This document shows positions 51,791 through 61,184 of a stretch of DNA of 64,000 bases, in pieces. The stretch comes from JAGVPT01 sp963717445. Its GTDB lineage: Bacteria; Bacteroidota; Ignavibacteria; UBA10030; UBA8401. The notes beneath the pieces were generated by a model. It ran no database searches and was not told where the DNA came from. It saw nothing but the letters and a program-made list of their open reading frames with translations. The stretch covers positions 4,171,172 through 4,235,171 of the forward strand of contig OY970334.1 in assembly GCA_963717445.1 (NCBI GenBank), in the 5' to 3' direction. A program made the position numbers and the translations under genes. Each line of letters opens with the position of its first letter. Position 1 is the first letter of the stretch.

Positions 51791-52602
51791 ACAATCTCTT
51801 TTCTTTAAGAAATAAAGTGGCAATAGTTACCGGTGCCCTGGGGCTGCTGGGTAAGCAGCATTGTTTTGCCTTAGCCGAAGCGGGAGCAAATGTTGTTGTG
51901 ACCGATTTGAACGGGAAAGAGTGTGAAATGTTTGCCCTTAAGTTGGCATCCGAAACGGGGACTCAATCGATTGGCTGTGGTTCTGATATTACTCAACGTG
52001 TGTCGATTGAAGCATTGCGAGATCGCGTTTACCGTCAATATGGTACGATCGCTATTCTCGTCAACAACGCGGCCATCAATGATGCTGTAGAAAATCCGGC
52101 GGCCGCCGAACAATCAAAGTTTGAAAACTACCCTCTCGAATTGTGGCAAAAATCTCTTGACGTGAATATCACCGGCACGTTTCTTTGCTCACAAGTGATC
52201 GGCGGAATGATGGCGAAACAGGGAAGGGGCAGTATCGTCAATATTGCATCGACCTACGGGATTGTCGGACCGGACCAGTCGCTCTACTCCAAGCCTGACG
52301 GGACGCAATCGTTTTTTAAATCACCTGCGTATCCCACAACCAAAGGGGCTGTTATTGCTTTCACAAGATTTCTCGCGACGTATTGGGCAAAAAACGGCGT
52401 TCGTGTCAATGCACTTTCTCCTGGAGGAGTGGAGAATGGACAGGATAAAAATTTTATAGAAAACTATTCAATGCGAACGCCCCTGGGCCGTATGGCACAG
52501 CCGACGGATTACAAAGGTGCCTTGATTTTTTTAGCAAGCGACGCTTCCAGTTATATGACGGGGGCGAATCTCGTTATCGATGGAGGATGGACGGCATGGT
52601 AA
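51787..52602 (+). CDS. Short-chain dehydrogenase/reductase
   Basis: 271 residues, GTG start overlapping the previous stop. Rossmann loop VTGALGLLGKQH, NNAAIND, and YPTTK carrying the catalytic Tyr and Lys, with SLYSK nearby. C-terminus YMTGANLVIDGGWTAW is typical. Probably oxidises or reduces a sugar intermediate of the operon. Confidence 0.9.
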   Translation: MNNLFSLRNKVAIVTGALGLLGKQHCFALAEAGANVVVTDLNGKECEMFALKLASETGTQSIGCGSDITQRVSIEALRDRVYRQYGTIAILVNNAAINDAVENPAAAEQSKFENYPLELWQKSLDVNITGTFLCSQVIGGMMAKQGRGSIVNIASTYGIVGPDQSLYSKPDGTQSFFKSPAYPTTKGAVIAFTRFLATYWAKNGVRVNALSPGGVENGQDKNFIENYSMRTPLGRMAQPTDYKGALIFLASDASSYMTGANLVIDGGWTAW

Positions 52603-52646
52603 GAGTCGATAACTCAATCTCTCATTTTGATAGGAAGGGAATTGCT

Positions 52647-53540
52647 ATGCAGAAACCAAAAGTCTACATTGGTAAAAGGCCGGTCGGTGAGGGGGAGTCG
52701 ATTTTTATCATCGCTGAGATTGGTATCAACCATAACGGCTCGCTTGAAATAGCAAAGAAATTAATAGATGGGGCCGTGTTGGCAGGATGTGACGCGGTAA
52801 AATTTCAGAAACGTACTCCGGAATTATGCGTCCCGAAAGATCAACAAGGCGTCATGCGAGATACTCCATGGGGAAGGATGACATATCTCGAATACCGGTA
52901 CATGGTGGAGTTCGGCGAGAAGGAATATGCCGAGGTTGACCGGCACTGCAGGGAGCGGGGAATCCTGTGGTTCGCATCGTGCTGGGATGAGGAATCGGTG
53001 GATTTTATGGAAAAATTCAACCCCGTCTGCTACAAAGTATCATCGGCTTCGTTGACGGATATTGAGCTCTTGCAGAAAAAACGCCGGACAGGCAAGCCTC
53101 TCATCATTTCAACGGGGATGTCGACAGAGAACGAGATCGATACCGCAATATCAGCCCTCGGACGCGAGAATTTGTTGATCGCTCATTCGACATCGACGTA
53201 TCCATGCCCGGCTGAAGAATTGAACCTGCGTATGATTCAAACGTTGAAGCGGAAATTTCCCGAATGTCCTATAGGCTATTCCGGCCACGAGACTGGGCTT
53301 GCTCCGACGTGGGCTGCCGTCGCGATGGGGGCGACATTTGTGGAGCGCCACATTACTCTTGACAGAGCCATGTGGGGGAGCGACCAAGCGGCATCCGTTG
53401 AAATTGGCGGCCTGATTCGCCTTGTTCAGAACATTCGAGATATAGAGAAGGCCGTGGGCGATGGAGTAAAGAAAGTATATGAAAGTGAACTTGGTCCCCG
53501 TAAAAGACTTCGGCACATTCGCGAAAAAGTGACGGCGTGA
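52647..53540 (+). CDS. NeuB-like sialic/nonulosonic acid synthase without SAF domain
   Basis: 297 residues from the ATG at 52647 (ribosome site AGGAAGGGA). Condenses phosphoenolpyruvate with an aldose. IAEIGINHNGSLEIAKKLIDGAVLAGCDAVKFQKRTPELC, KVSSASLTDIELL, ISTGMSTENEID, GYSGHETGLAP and EHRITLDR-like VERHITLDRAMWGSD are family hallmarks. The usual C-terminal SAF domain of about 50 residues is absent, so the enzyme may oligomerise differently or use another sugar. Ends the operon. Confidence 0.9.
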   Translation: MQKPKVYIGKRPVGEGESIFIIAEIGINHNGSLEIAKKLIDGAVLAGCDAVKFQKRTPELCVPKDQQGVMRDTPWGRMTYLEYRYMVEFGEKEYAEVDRHCRERGILWFASCWDEESVDFMEKFNPVCYKVSSASLTDIELLQKKRRTGKPLIISTGMSTENEIDTAISALGRENLLIAHSTSTYPCPAEELNLRMIQTLKRKFPECPIGYSGHETGLAPTWAAVAMGATFVERHITLDRAMWGSDQAASVEIGGLIRLVQNIRDIEKAVGDGVKKVYESELGPRKRLRHIREKVTA

Positions 53541-53561
53541 AGACTGATGCCCCACCCTTTG

Positions 53562-53584
53562 TCCCTCCCCTGTTAGGGGAAGGA
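53562..53584. repeat. CCCCT/AGGGG hairpin
   Basis: TCCCTCCCCT-GTT-AGGGGAAGGA, a common short intergenic palindrome. It follows the NeuB gene and may slow transcription, but no T-run is present. Confidence 0.5.
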
Positions 53585-53646
53585 AATGACTGCGCGCTGA
53601 ATGTAGGCGTAATATATACTGCAATCGTTTTTAGGAACAGATAAGT

Positions 53647-54420
53647 ATGTTGTTGGAATTTCTTTCGCCGGCGATCGTTTCGATTTCAGCGCTGGTATTG
53701 ATTGTTCTTGAACGAAAATTCCCATATACAGAAGGTCAGCCTTTGTTTCGGGAGGGATTTTGGACCGACCTCGGAATGTACACAATTTTTCAGAGTTACC
53801 TGCTTAGCTGGGTGATCTTTGGGTTTATCCATTGGCTGGATGGGGAGACCTCGGTTTCCCGATGGCATATTATTTCCAACTGGCCTCTCTCAATGCAGTT
53901 CCTTCTCTTCTTCGTTACGCACGACCTCTATATCTATTCATTTCACCGCTGGCAACATCACAACAAATATTTGTACAGAATCCATGAAGCTCACCATTCG
54001 GTTCTGGACGTCGACTGGCTGGCCGGTGCCCGTTCGCACTCCCTTGAAATACTTATCAATCAGACCATAGAGTTTACGCCAATCATTCTTCTTGGGGGAT
54101 CTCCAGAAATCGTTTTGATGAAAGGGATTGTTGACGCTGTGTGGGGAATGTATATCCATTCCAATATTGACGTCCACAGCGGGCGATTGCAATACATGTT
54201 TAACGGGCCGGAAATGCACCGTTGGCATCATGCAAAAGGGAAGGGGAACGCCGTCAACTACTCAACGAAGCTTGCAATTTGGGATTGGTTATTTGGAACT
54301 GCATTTCTTCCTTCTTTGGAAAAACCCATCTCATACGGTCTCTCCTATTTAAATTTTCCCAAGGGATATTTTCCCCAACAGTGGTTTGCGTTTCGCTCTT
54401 TTCGGAAACAGAAAGATTAA
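53647..54420 (+). CDS. Fatty-acid hydroxylase / sterol desaturase superfamily membrane protein
   Basis: 257 residues, four or more membrane helices, and three His clusters for a di-iron site: HDLYIYSFHRWQHH, HEAHHS and HRWHHAKG. Such enzymes hydroxylate lipid chains, sterols or ornithine head groups (OlsE belongs here). It lies 106 bases after the sugar operon and could modify the aminolipid made by the OlsB/OlsA pair; this is inference. Confidence 0.85.
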   Translation: MLLEFLSPAIVSISALVLIVLERKFPYTEGQPLFREGFWTDLGMYTIFQSYLLSWVIFGFIHWLDGETSVSRWHIISNWPLSMQFLLFFVTHDLYIYSFHRWQHHNKYLYRIHEAHHSVLDVDWLAGARSHSLEILINQTIEFTPIILLGGSPEIVLMKGIVDAVWGMYIHSNIDVHSGRLQYMFNGPEMHRWHHAKGKGNAVNYSTKLAIWDWLFGTAFLPSLEKPISYGLSYLNFPKGYFPQQWFAFRSFRKQKD

Positions 54421-54421
54421 T

Positions 54422-54449
54422 TTTGTCAAGGTTTAGAACCTTGGCAAAG
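54422..54449. repeat. TTTGTCAAGGTT/AACCTTGGCAAAG inverted repeat
   Basis: Two arms around a 3-base loop directly after the hydroxylase stop; a dispersed repeat type common in environmental genomes, possibly acting as a terminator. Confidence 0.5.
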
Positions 54450-54615
54450 TTAATCTTTTACGCCGCTCTCTTTTTTCGCCATAATTCCAAATCCGCGTTG
54501 CATTTCATCCTTCGTTTTTGTCGACTCATCGGAAATCTCTATGATCCCCTCCGAGCATATACTATTTTGAGCCGTGTAATGACAACAGCAATGATAACAA
54601 ACACGGAGGACTGTC

Positions 54616-55266
54616 ATGATTCAAAGATTGCTTACAATTATTCTTACGGGTGTACTTATTACGAGTATCTCAAATGCCCAGGATAGCACAGAGGTTCTTG
54701 AAGGAATTCTTAAACAGAAGCCCAACGACGTAGAAACCCTTACGAAGCTTGGAGAACTATATCATGATCAAGGTGTTGCAGGGAACGATGACGCCGTCGA
54801 AAAGGGATTTACTTGCTTCGATAAGGTGCTTGAACTTGATCCCTCAAATGCAGTCGCATTAGCGTACCGAGGGAGTCTCTGGACATTGCGTGCTCGGGAT
54901 GCCTGGTGGCCATTTACAAAAATGAAGGATGTTGATAAAGGGGTCGATGAAATGGACAAGGCCGTCGACTTAGCACCGGACAACATCCCTGTTCGGCTTG
55001 TCCGGGGAATCAACAGTATTCACTTGCCGTCGATGTTTAGGCGGCTCCCGATCGCCCTCAAAGACTTCGATTACATGCTGAACGATGCGAGGTTTGTCCG
55101 GTTCAATCCCCATCTTCAGTCCACCATTTTTTGCTGGGCGGGAATAGCGTATCACAATGACGGTCAAACAACTAAAGCAAAAGAACTTCTGCAGAAAGCC
55201 ATATCAGCCGACCCGAATTCCGAAACAGCTCGTAAAGCCGAGGATGAGCTGAAGAAAATATCATAA
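54616..55266 (+). CDS. Exported TPR-repeat protein
   Basis: 216 residues, strong ribosome site CGGAGG. Signal peptide at 1-22 (LLTIILTGVLITSISNAQ). At least three TPR units: DVETLTKLGELYHDQGV, FDKVLELDPSNAVALAYRGSLW, and AKELLQKAISADPNSETARKAEDEL. Periplasmic. It leads a seven-gene operon and may organise the export complex encoded after it. Confidence 0.8.
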   Translation: MIQRLLTIILTGVLITSISNAQDSTEVLEGILKQKPNDVETLTKLGELYHDQGVAGNDDAVEKGFTCFDKVLELDPSNAVALAYRGSLWTLRARDAWWPFTKMKDVDKGVDEMDKAVDLAPDNIPVRLVRGINSIHLPSMFRRLPIALKDFDYMLNDARFVRFNPHLQSTIFCWAGIAYHNDGQTTKAKELLQKAISADPNSETARKAEDELKKIS

Positions 55267-55285
55267 CCTAAATCCGGAGAGCATC

Positions 55286-55975
55286 ATGATGGATTCACTT
55301 GTTTGCACAAACGCGATTTCGAAAACCTACAAACTCGGTAAAACCGAAGTACCGGCGCTTCATAGTTTGACATTAGAAATAGCTGAAGGCGAGTTCACTT
55401 CGATTTCGGGGCCGTCCGGGAGTGGCAAGACAACGCTGTTGAATATTCTAGGACTCCTCGATTCGCCTACAGGGGGTCAGGTATTTCTCGAGGGGTTGGA
55501 AGTCAAATACAACGGTTTGACTAACCTTCACCGTGTCCGTCTTGAGAAGCTGGGATTCATTTTTCAGACTTTTAATCTCATTCCAGTTCTCACAGCGTAT
55601 GAAAATGTTGAGTACCCTCTATTGCTCACAAAAAAATCAGCCTCCGTCCGGAAGGATCGCGTCGAGCGGGCATTGAAGGATGTGAAGCTCTGGGAATCTC
55701 GCGATCATAAGCCCAATGAACTTTCAGGCGGACAGCGGCAACGCGTCGCCATTGCGCGTGCGCTGGTCAACAGTCCAAAGATTGTTCTTGCCGATGAGCC
55801 AACAGCGAACATCGATTCGGCAACAGCGTCGGAAATACTTGACCTGATGCGAACGCTTAATGAGGAAGAAAAAGTCACCTTCCTATTTTCCACTCACGAT
55901 CCGCTTGTTCTGAAATATGCAAGGAGAGTAGTGAAACTTCACGATGGGGTGATTATCAACGGACAAACACAGTAA
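55286..55975 (+). CDS. ABC transporter ATPase (LolD/MacB type)
   Basis: 229 residues. Walker A GPSGSGKTT, Q-loop FQTFNLIP, signature LSGGQRQRVAIARALV, Walker B ILADEPTANID. LolD/FtsE/MacB group, which powers mechanotransmission rather than transport through the membrane. ATG 55286 or 55289. Pairs with the permease that follows. Confidence 0.95.
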   Translation: MMDSLVCTNAISKTYKLGKTEVPALHSLTLEIAEGEFTSISGPSGSGKTTLLNILGLLDSPTGGQVFLEGLEVKYNGLTNLHRVRLEKLGFIFQTFNLIPVLTAYENVEYPLLLTKKSASVRKDRVERALKDVKLWESRDHKPNELSGGQRQRVAIARALVNSPKIVLADEPTANIDSATASEILDLMRTLNEEEKVTFLFSTHDPLVLKYARRVVKLHDGVIINGQTQ

Positions 55976-55992
55976 CTAAAGGAGAACTACGC

Positions 55993-57219
55993 ATGTTTAA
56001 ATTCGTCAAGCTCGCAACAAAGAATGTTTTCCGGAATCGCCGCAGGACTATCATTACCGGACTGGTGCTTGTTTTCGGAGCCACCGCTTTGATCTTAGCG
56101 GGAGGTTTCATCTCCTTTTCGTTCAGGGGGTTAAGCGAATCGACGATCCGGGGACAGTTGGGGCATATTCAACTTTATACAAAAGAAGCCCTGCAGCGCG
56201 AGGAGGAACGGCCCCTCGAATTAGGTATTGATAGCGTCGAGACATTGAAAAAAACAATTCTCAGTCAGAATCATGTTCGCTTCACTATGGCACGTGTGGA
56301 GTTTATGGGATTGATTTCGAACGGCGACAAATCTGCGGCCTTCCTTGGCCGGGGTGTCGAACCGGAAAAGGAAATAAAACTGGCCGGGTTTGCTCTTGCC
56401 GTGGACACCGGAAGATTTCTCGGAGAAAATCCAGCCAATGCCGAAGAGAACGAAGTGATCCTTGCGAAAGGATTGGCAAAATCCATGAAAGCAAAGATCG
56501 GCGAATATCTCACGTTGATGACAACAACATCGAAGGGGGCGTTGAATGCAATGGACGTTAAGGTTGCCGGCATTTATTCGACCGGCATACCTGATTATGA
56601 CGAACGTGCGCTCATGGTAAGCCTCAAAACGGCGCAGCAGTTGTTAAATTCGCAAAAGGTTTCCAAACTTGTCGTCGTGCTGGATGAAACGGACAAGACC
56701 GATGAGGTTGCATCGCGGCTCGAGCATCTTCTTCCAGGAATCAAGGCAAGGCGTTGGTTTGATATGGCGACATTCTATAATGCTGTTGTTCGGCTTTACA
56801 ACGCGATTTTCGGCTTCCTCGGCGTCATCATATTTGTGATTGTTGTGCTGAGCAGTTCAAATACCATGATGATGTCAATTTTTGAGCGGACAAAGGAAAT
56901 TGGGACTCAACTTGCCGTCGGGACATCTCCCCTTAGACTCATGGTCAACTTCCTTTACGAAGGTTTGATCGTTGGTGTATGTGGAGGAGGCATTGGGCTT
57001 ATCGTTGCACTACTTTTTGCAATGTTAATCAATACATCGGGAATCCTCATGCCGGCACCGCCGGGGAGTACAAGGGGATACCCTCTTATCGTCGATTTGG
57101 TTCCTTCTCTCTTCGTCGCTGTTTTCTTTCTTATTACCGTGACAACCGTTATCGCGACAATTTTTCCTGCCTATAAGGCCTCACGGCTAAAAATTGTTGA
57201 TGCATTAGGACATGTTTGA
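55993..57219 (+). CDS. ABC transporter permease, FtsX/LolE-like
   Basis: 408 residues; one N-terminal membrane helix, a large periplasmic domain (about 45-270), and the FtsX domain with three further helices (VIIFVIVVLSSSNTMMMSIFERTKEIGTQLAVG is the signature). AGGAGAACTACGC precedes the ATG. With the ATPase it forms a MacB/LolCDE-type machine that lifts lipids or proteins from the inner membrane. Confidence 0.9.
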   Translation: MFKFVKLATKNVFRNRRRTIITGLVLVFGATALILAGGFISFSFRGLSESTIRGQLGHIQLYTKEALQREEERPLELGIDSVETLKKTILSQNHVRFTMARVEFMGLISNGDKSAAFLGRGVEPEKEIKLAGFALAVDTGRFLGENPANAEENEVILAKGLAKSMKAKIGEYLTLMTTTSKGALNAMDVKVAGIYSTGIPDYDERALMVSLKTAQQLLNSQKVSKLVVVLDETDKTDEVASRLEHLLPGIKARRWFDMATFYNAVVRLYNAIFGFLGVIIFVIVVLSSSNTMMMSIFERTKEIGTQLAVGTSPLRLMVNFLYEGLIVGVCGGGIGLIVALLFAMLINTSGILMPAPPGSTRGYPLIVDLVPSLFVAVFFLITVTTVIATIFPAYKASRLKIVDALGHV

Positions 57220-57236
57220 TCCTATAGGAGAAAAAA

Positions 57237-58001
57237 ATGAAAATGTTTTTGAGAATCATCGTCATCGCAGTAGTCACGTTCGTTAGTCTGCCGTCGTTGG
57301 ATGCCCAATCTTCAGTATCAAACGATACAAAACTCACGGGAGATGAAATCCTGCGTCTCTCCGACCTTAGCCGAAACGGATGGATATCGTACTCGGTCAT
57401 GACGACGATCATGAATTACGAAGACAATGAACTGAAGGATGAAGGGCTTTTTGAAGTGAGTATCAAAGGAATGAATAAGACGCTTGTGAAATTTATGAAC
57501 GCCAACGTCAAGGGACAATACCTTCTGATGGTCGATGACGACATGTGGATTTACATGCCAAATACCCGCAAACCGATTCGTATCACTCCACTCCAACGCC
57601 TTATGGGGGACGCGTCGAACGGCGATGTCGCCCGCACGCGCTATGCTGAGGACTACGCGGCAAAGTTGATAAAGCAAGAATCTGTTGACGGGGTTCCATG
57701 TTACCTCCTGGAATTGAATGCAAAACGTGATGGGGCCACGTATAAAAAAATCGATTATTGGGTGGAGAAGGAGACAAAGCATCCTAAAAAGGCCGAGATG
57801 TATCTTCTCTCGGGCAAGCACTACAAGTCGATCACCTTCGACAGGTACGAAGAGACAGCAGGGAAGACACTTCTTACCCAAATGACGATCACCGACAGGC
57901 TTCGAGAACGAAGGACGACGATCATGAAGTATGCATCGTATGTTGAAAAGGAAATGCCGGAAAAATATTTTAACAAAGACTATCTGGAGAAACTGCGGTG
58001 A
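57237..58001 (+). CDS. LolA-like outer-membrane lipoprotein-sorting carrier
   Basis: 254 residues, Sec signal peptide (LRIIVIAVVTFVSLPSLDAQ). The rest is an open beta-barrel of LolA type (TP-0789/PF17131-like): MWIYMPNTRKPIRITPLQRLMGDASNGDVARTRY and VPCYLLELNAKRDGATYKKIDYWVEKETKHPKKAEMY. It probably shuttles a lipid or lipoprotein across the periplasm from the ABC machine. Overlaps the next start. Confidence 0.88.
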   Translation: MKMFLRIIVIAVVTFVSLPSLDAQSSVSNDTKLTGDEILRLSDLSRNGWISYSVMTTIMNYEDNELKDEGLFEVSIKGMNKTLVKFMNANVKGQYLLMVDDDMWIYMPNTRKPIRITPLQRLMGDASNGDVARTRYAEDYAAKLIKQESVDGVPCYLLELNAKRDGATYKKIDYWVEKETKHPKKAEMYLLSGKHYKSITFDRYEETAGKTLLTQMTITDRLRERRTTIMKYASYVEKEMPEKYFNKDYLEKLR

Positions 58002-59272
58002 TTTCGCCGGCAAGGATATTTTTGATGATGGCCGCGGCAGCGTTGACAGCGAATGCGCAGGATCTTCAATATCGGTTTTCACTCATTGATGAAGCAACTT
58101 TCTCCAAACTAAACCTTGAGACTCCGCTGAACTATCACAATCTGATTCTGCCGCAAGCCACGCAAGGCAATGATGCAATATCAAATCTTTTCCTGAGCTA
58201 CGGCGGTTTGTCGACATCGCTGAACCTTGTGGATTTCGCGACGAATCTCGCAAAACCGGACTACGAGTCCTCTATTCGGGAGCTTTCATACGATCTTTCG
58301 CTGTCAGACAATTTCGATGTCACGGTCGGTCGAAAGATTCTCAAGTGGGGACCCGGCTACGCTTTCAATCCTACGGGTGTGGTTGAACCACAGCGTTCAC
58401 CATCCGATCCATCTGATCGGCTTGACCAGAACGTGGGACGTACACTGATCTCCCTCAACGCATTTTTCGGGAAGAGTTCGTTGACGTTCGTCTACCTGAA
58501 CGATGCTCAATTTCATTCCGGAGATTTCCGTTGGGGTGAACATGACTATGCAGTACGCGCTTATACCTTTCTTAATGGCCTCGACCTCGCAGGAATACTT
58601 CATTACCGGCAAGGTGATCGGCTAGAGGCAGGAACCAATTGGTCGTACGTTATCGGCCAGAATCTTGAGCTTCATGGAGAATTCCTCGGAAAGGAGGGTT
58701 CCTCGACTGCCTATCATGAGATTTTATTCTCGGACAATGCAGAACAAATATTTTCATCGGACCCTTATATAACGCCTTTTGATCACTCGTCTGAGATTTT
58801 TTATAAGCTTCTTGTTGGAGGGCAATATACATTTGAGAACGGCCTCAATATTGCGGTGGAATATTACCGGAACGAGGAGGGGTTAAGCAAATCGGAATGG
58901 AATCAATGGATGAAGTTTGTTAAATTCCAAGATGACATCCAGCAAGGCTTGATCCCGGAACCGCCTCAAATGATCGGGCCTTCACGATACAATCTTCTTT
59001 GGGCATTGGAGACGCTCTCACCTCGTGGTACGATGAGGGATTATCTTTTCGGGCGCGAGTACTACGCAATCGACAATTGGAGTATCGAATTTATTCAACT
59101 CATGAACGCAGATGATGCCAGCGTTGTTCTTGTGCCGACGGTTTCGTACAGGGTATCGGAATTTCTTTCTCTCTATGTGCGATTTACCTCGTTCTTAGGG
59201 CAGAACGATTCGGAATACGGCGCCCTGTTCACCAGATACAGCACCAATCTAGGAATCCAATTTCAATTATGA
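57998..59272 (+). CDS. Outer-membrane beta-barrel protein of the export operon
   Basis: 424 residues, GTG start overlapping the previous stop. Signal peptide (IFLMMAAAALTANAQ), then repeated amphipathic strands ending in aromatic residues; the C-terminal strand ends NLGIQFQL. No named family recognised; it may be related to DUF1302/alginate-porin-like barrels. With the ABC pair and carrier it would complete a path from inner to outer membrane. Confidence 0.7.
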   Translation: MISPARIFLMMAAAALTANAQDLQYRFSLIDEATFSKLNLETPLNYHNLILPQATQGNDAISNLFLSYGGLSTSLNLVDFATNLAKPDYESSIRELSYDLSLSDNFDVTVGRKILKWGPGYAFNPTGVVEPQRSPSDPSDRLDQNVGRTLISLNAFFGKSSLTFVYLNDAQFHSGDFRWGEHDYAVRAYTFLNGLDLAGILHYRQGDRLEAGTNWSYVIGQNLELHGEFLGKEGSSTAYHEILFSDNAEQIFSSDPYITPFDHSSEIFYKLLVGGQYTFENGLNIAVEYYRNEEGLSKSEWNQWMKFVKFQDDIQQGLIPEPPQMIGPSRYNLLWALETLSPRGTMRDYLFGREYYAIDNWSIEFIQLMNADDASVVLVPTVSYRVSEFLSLYVRFTSFLGQNDSEYGALFTRYSTNLGIQFQL

Positions 59273-60303
59273 AAAGACAAGAACTTCTTCGCACGTTTTA
59301 TTTCTGTCTCATTATCACGGTCATCATCGCCGCGGGTTTCATTTACAATGTACCTGAACATTGGGCGGGAGCTTTGTACAGTTCATTCGTTTTCTCGATG
59401 TGTATCGGCTTTTCGATCCATTTTCTCGTGCACATCTTTTCCGACCGCATCGCAAAATTTGCCAAGGTTGTGAGGTTTTCGATCCTTTTCATCTTATTTC
59501 TCCTTGGAGGACTCATCGGCTCCGAGGTGGGAATCGGCATCGAAATTGTCACGCTTGGATACAGATTTTCATGGAGCGACCAGGTTCCGCTTCTGATGCT
59601 AAACTTTGTCTTTTCGGCACTCTTCGGCACGATTGCTGTCATCTATTTCACCCTTAGAGCAAGCGTTGAGCGAATGGCATCACAATTGAAAGAAAAGGAA
59701 TTGAATGAAGAGCGGCTCACCCGGACCAAAATGGAAGCAGAACTGCAGGCTCTACAGGCAAAAATTAATCCTCATTTTCTTTTTAATACGCTCAATTCTA
59801 TCGCCAGTCTTATCTCTGAAAATCCGAAAGCTGCTGAATCGACGGTAGAGAAATTATCGGAGCTGTTCCGTTACACTCTCAAGAGCGCCGAAAAAAATTC
59901 TGTCAGCGTTGCCGAAGAGCTCGACATCGTGCGGACGTATCTTGAAATCGAAAAAGTACGGTTTGGTCACAGGCTTGAATACGATATTACGTGCGCCGCC
60001 GAAATTCGTGATTTTATGATACCGGCACTGATCATCCAGCCATTGGTGGAAAACAGCATCAAACATGGCATCGCTTCGGAAGTCGACGGAGGAAAAGTGC
60101 TCATTGAGGCCTCGAAAGTAGATGGAAATTGCCTCATCTCGGTGATCGACAGTGGAACAGGTTTTGATGTCGCCGATAAAGCGAATGGATTCGGGCTGAG
60201 GAGCGTGGAGGAGCGTTTGCAGTTGCGCTACGGCAACTTATCGTCCGTCCGTTTAGTTCCAGACGTGTCTACTCATTTTCTGATTACGATCCCGCTTTCA
60301 TAA
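59269..60303 (+). CDS. LytS-family sensor histidine kinase
   Basis: 344 residues: four membrane helices in 1-130, a coiled segment (MASQLKEKELNEERL), the phospho-acceptor His in INPHFLFNTLNSI (H169), and a HATPase domain with LVENSIKHGI and GTGFDVADKANGFGLRSVEERL. Overlaps the barrel gene by four bases, so it is coexpressed with the export genes. Signal unknown. Confidence 0.93.
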   Translation: MKRQELLRTFYFCLIITVIIAAGFIYNVPEHWAGALYSSFVFSMCIGFSIHFLVHIFSDRIAKFAKVVRFSILFILFLLGGLIGSEVGIGIEIVTLGYRFSWSDQVPLLMLNFVFSALFGTIAVIYFTLRASVERMASQLKEKELNEERLTRTKMEAELQALQAKINPHFLFNTLNSIASLISENPKAAESTVEKLSELFRYTLKSAEKNSVSVAEELDIVRTYLEIEKVRFGHRLEYDITCAAEIRDFMIPALIIQPLVENSIKHGIASEVDGGKVLIEASKVDGNCLISVIDSGTGFDVADKANGFGLRSVEERLQLRYGNLSSVRLVPDVSTHFLITIPLS

Positions 60304-60313
60304 GGTCTTACCA

Positions 60314-61060
60314 ATGTACCTTCGAGCAATAATTATCGACGATGAGGAACTAGCCCGCAAACGTTTGCGCAAGATGCTCCAAAGTTACGAAAAGAATCTG
60401 GAAGTTGTGGACGAAGCCGAGAATGGGCAGGATGCAGTGGGGAAGGTCGAAGCCCTTCATCCCGATCTCATTTTCCTTGATGTCCAAATGCCCGGATTTG
60501 ATGGCTTCGAAGTGGTTCGGCGCCTGCGCTATAAACCGTTTATTGTTTTCACCACGGCGTATGACGAATATGCCCTGAAGGCATTTGAAGAAAACTCCGT
60601 CGATTACCTTCTTAAGCCGATCGAACAAAAAAGGCTCGACAAAGCTATTGAGAAACTCCGAAGAATGTTCGATACCTCGAAATCAGAGGTCAACGAAAAC
60701 GTCGAACGCCTCCTTTCACAATTGGCCTCGCCGCCTCCACGGCGGCTACAGGTAAAAACGGGGGACAAGATCCTTCTTATCGATATTGATAGCGTTACCT
60801 ACTTCGAAGCAAAAGATAAATACACATTTCTTCATACCACAGAGCAGGAACATATCGTTGAATCAACACTCGCCGAATTAGAAGTGAAACTCGACAATCG
60901 AAGTTTTGTCCGAATTCACCGTTCTACCATTGTCAATATCAAGTATATTCGTGAAATTGTAAAATGGTTTGGCGGCAAGTATAAAATCCGCCTGAAAGAT
61001 AAAGACCAAACCGAACTTGTCGTGAGTCGAGGCTATGTTGACCAAGTCCGGCAGCTATAA
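60314..61060 (+). CDS. LytTR-family response regulator
   Basis: 248 residues: receiver domain with phospho-acceptor D56 (LIFLDVQMPGFDGF), then a LytTR DNA-binding domain from about 140 (VKTGDKILLIDIDSVTYFEAKDKYTFLHT, FVRIHRSTIVNIKYIREI). Partner of the preceding kinase; probably regulates this operon. No direct-repeat LytTR sites were sought exhaustively. Confidence 0.95.
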   Translation: MYLRAIIIDDEELARKRLRKMLQSYEKNLEVVDEAENGQDAVGKVEALHPDLIFLDVQMPGFDGFEVVRRLRYKPFIVFTTAYDEYALKAFEENSVDYLLKPIEQKRLDKAIEKLRRMFDTSKSEVNENVERLLSQLASPPPRRLQVKTGDKILLIDIDSVTYFEAKDKYTFLHTTEQEHIVESTLAELEVKLDNRSFVRIHRSTIVNIKYIREIVKWFGGKYKIRLKDKDQTELVVSRGYVDQVRQL

Positions 61061-61184
61061 AATATCACTCATAAACTAAGTGCGTCGAAGATGACGTACG
61101 AACTCCCCTAGAGTGCACAAATAAAGAAATCCCTTAAATAATGCTTGGAATGTTGATGTTGTGGAATAATGGACTCCCTACAAC

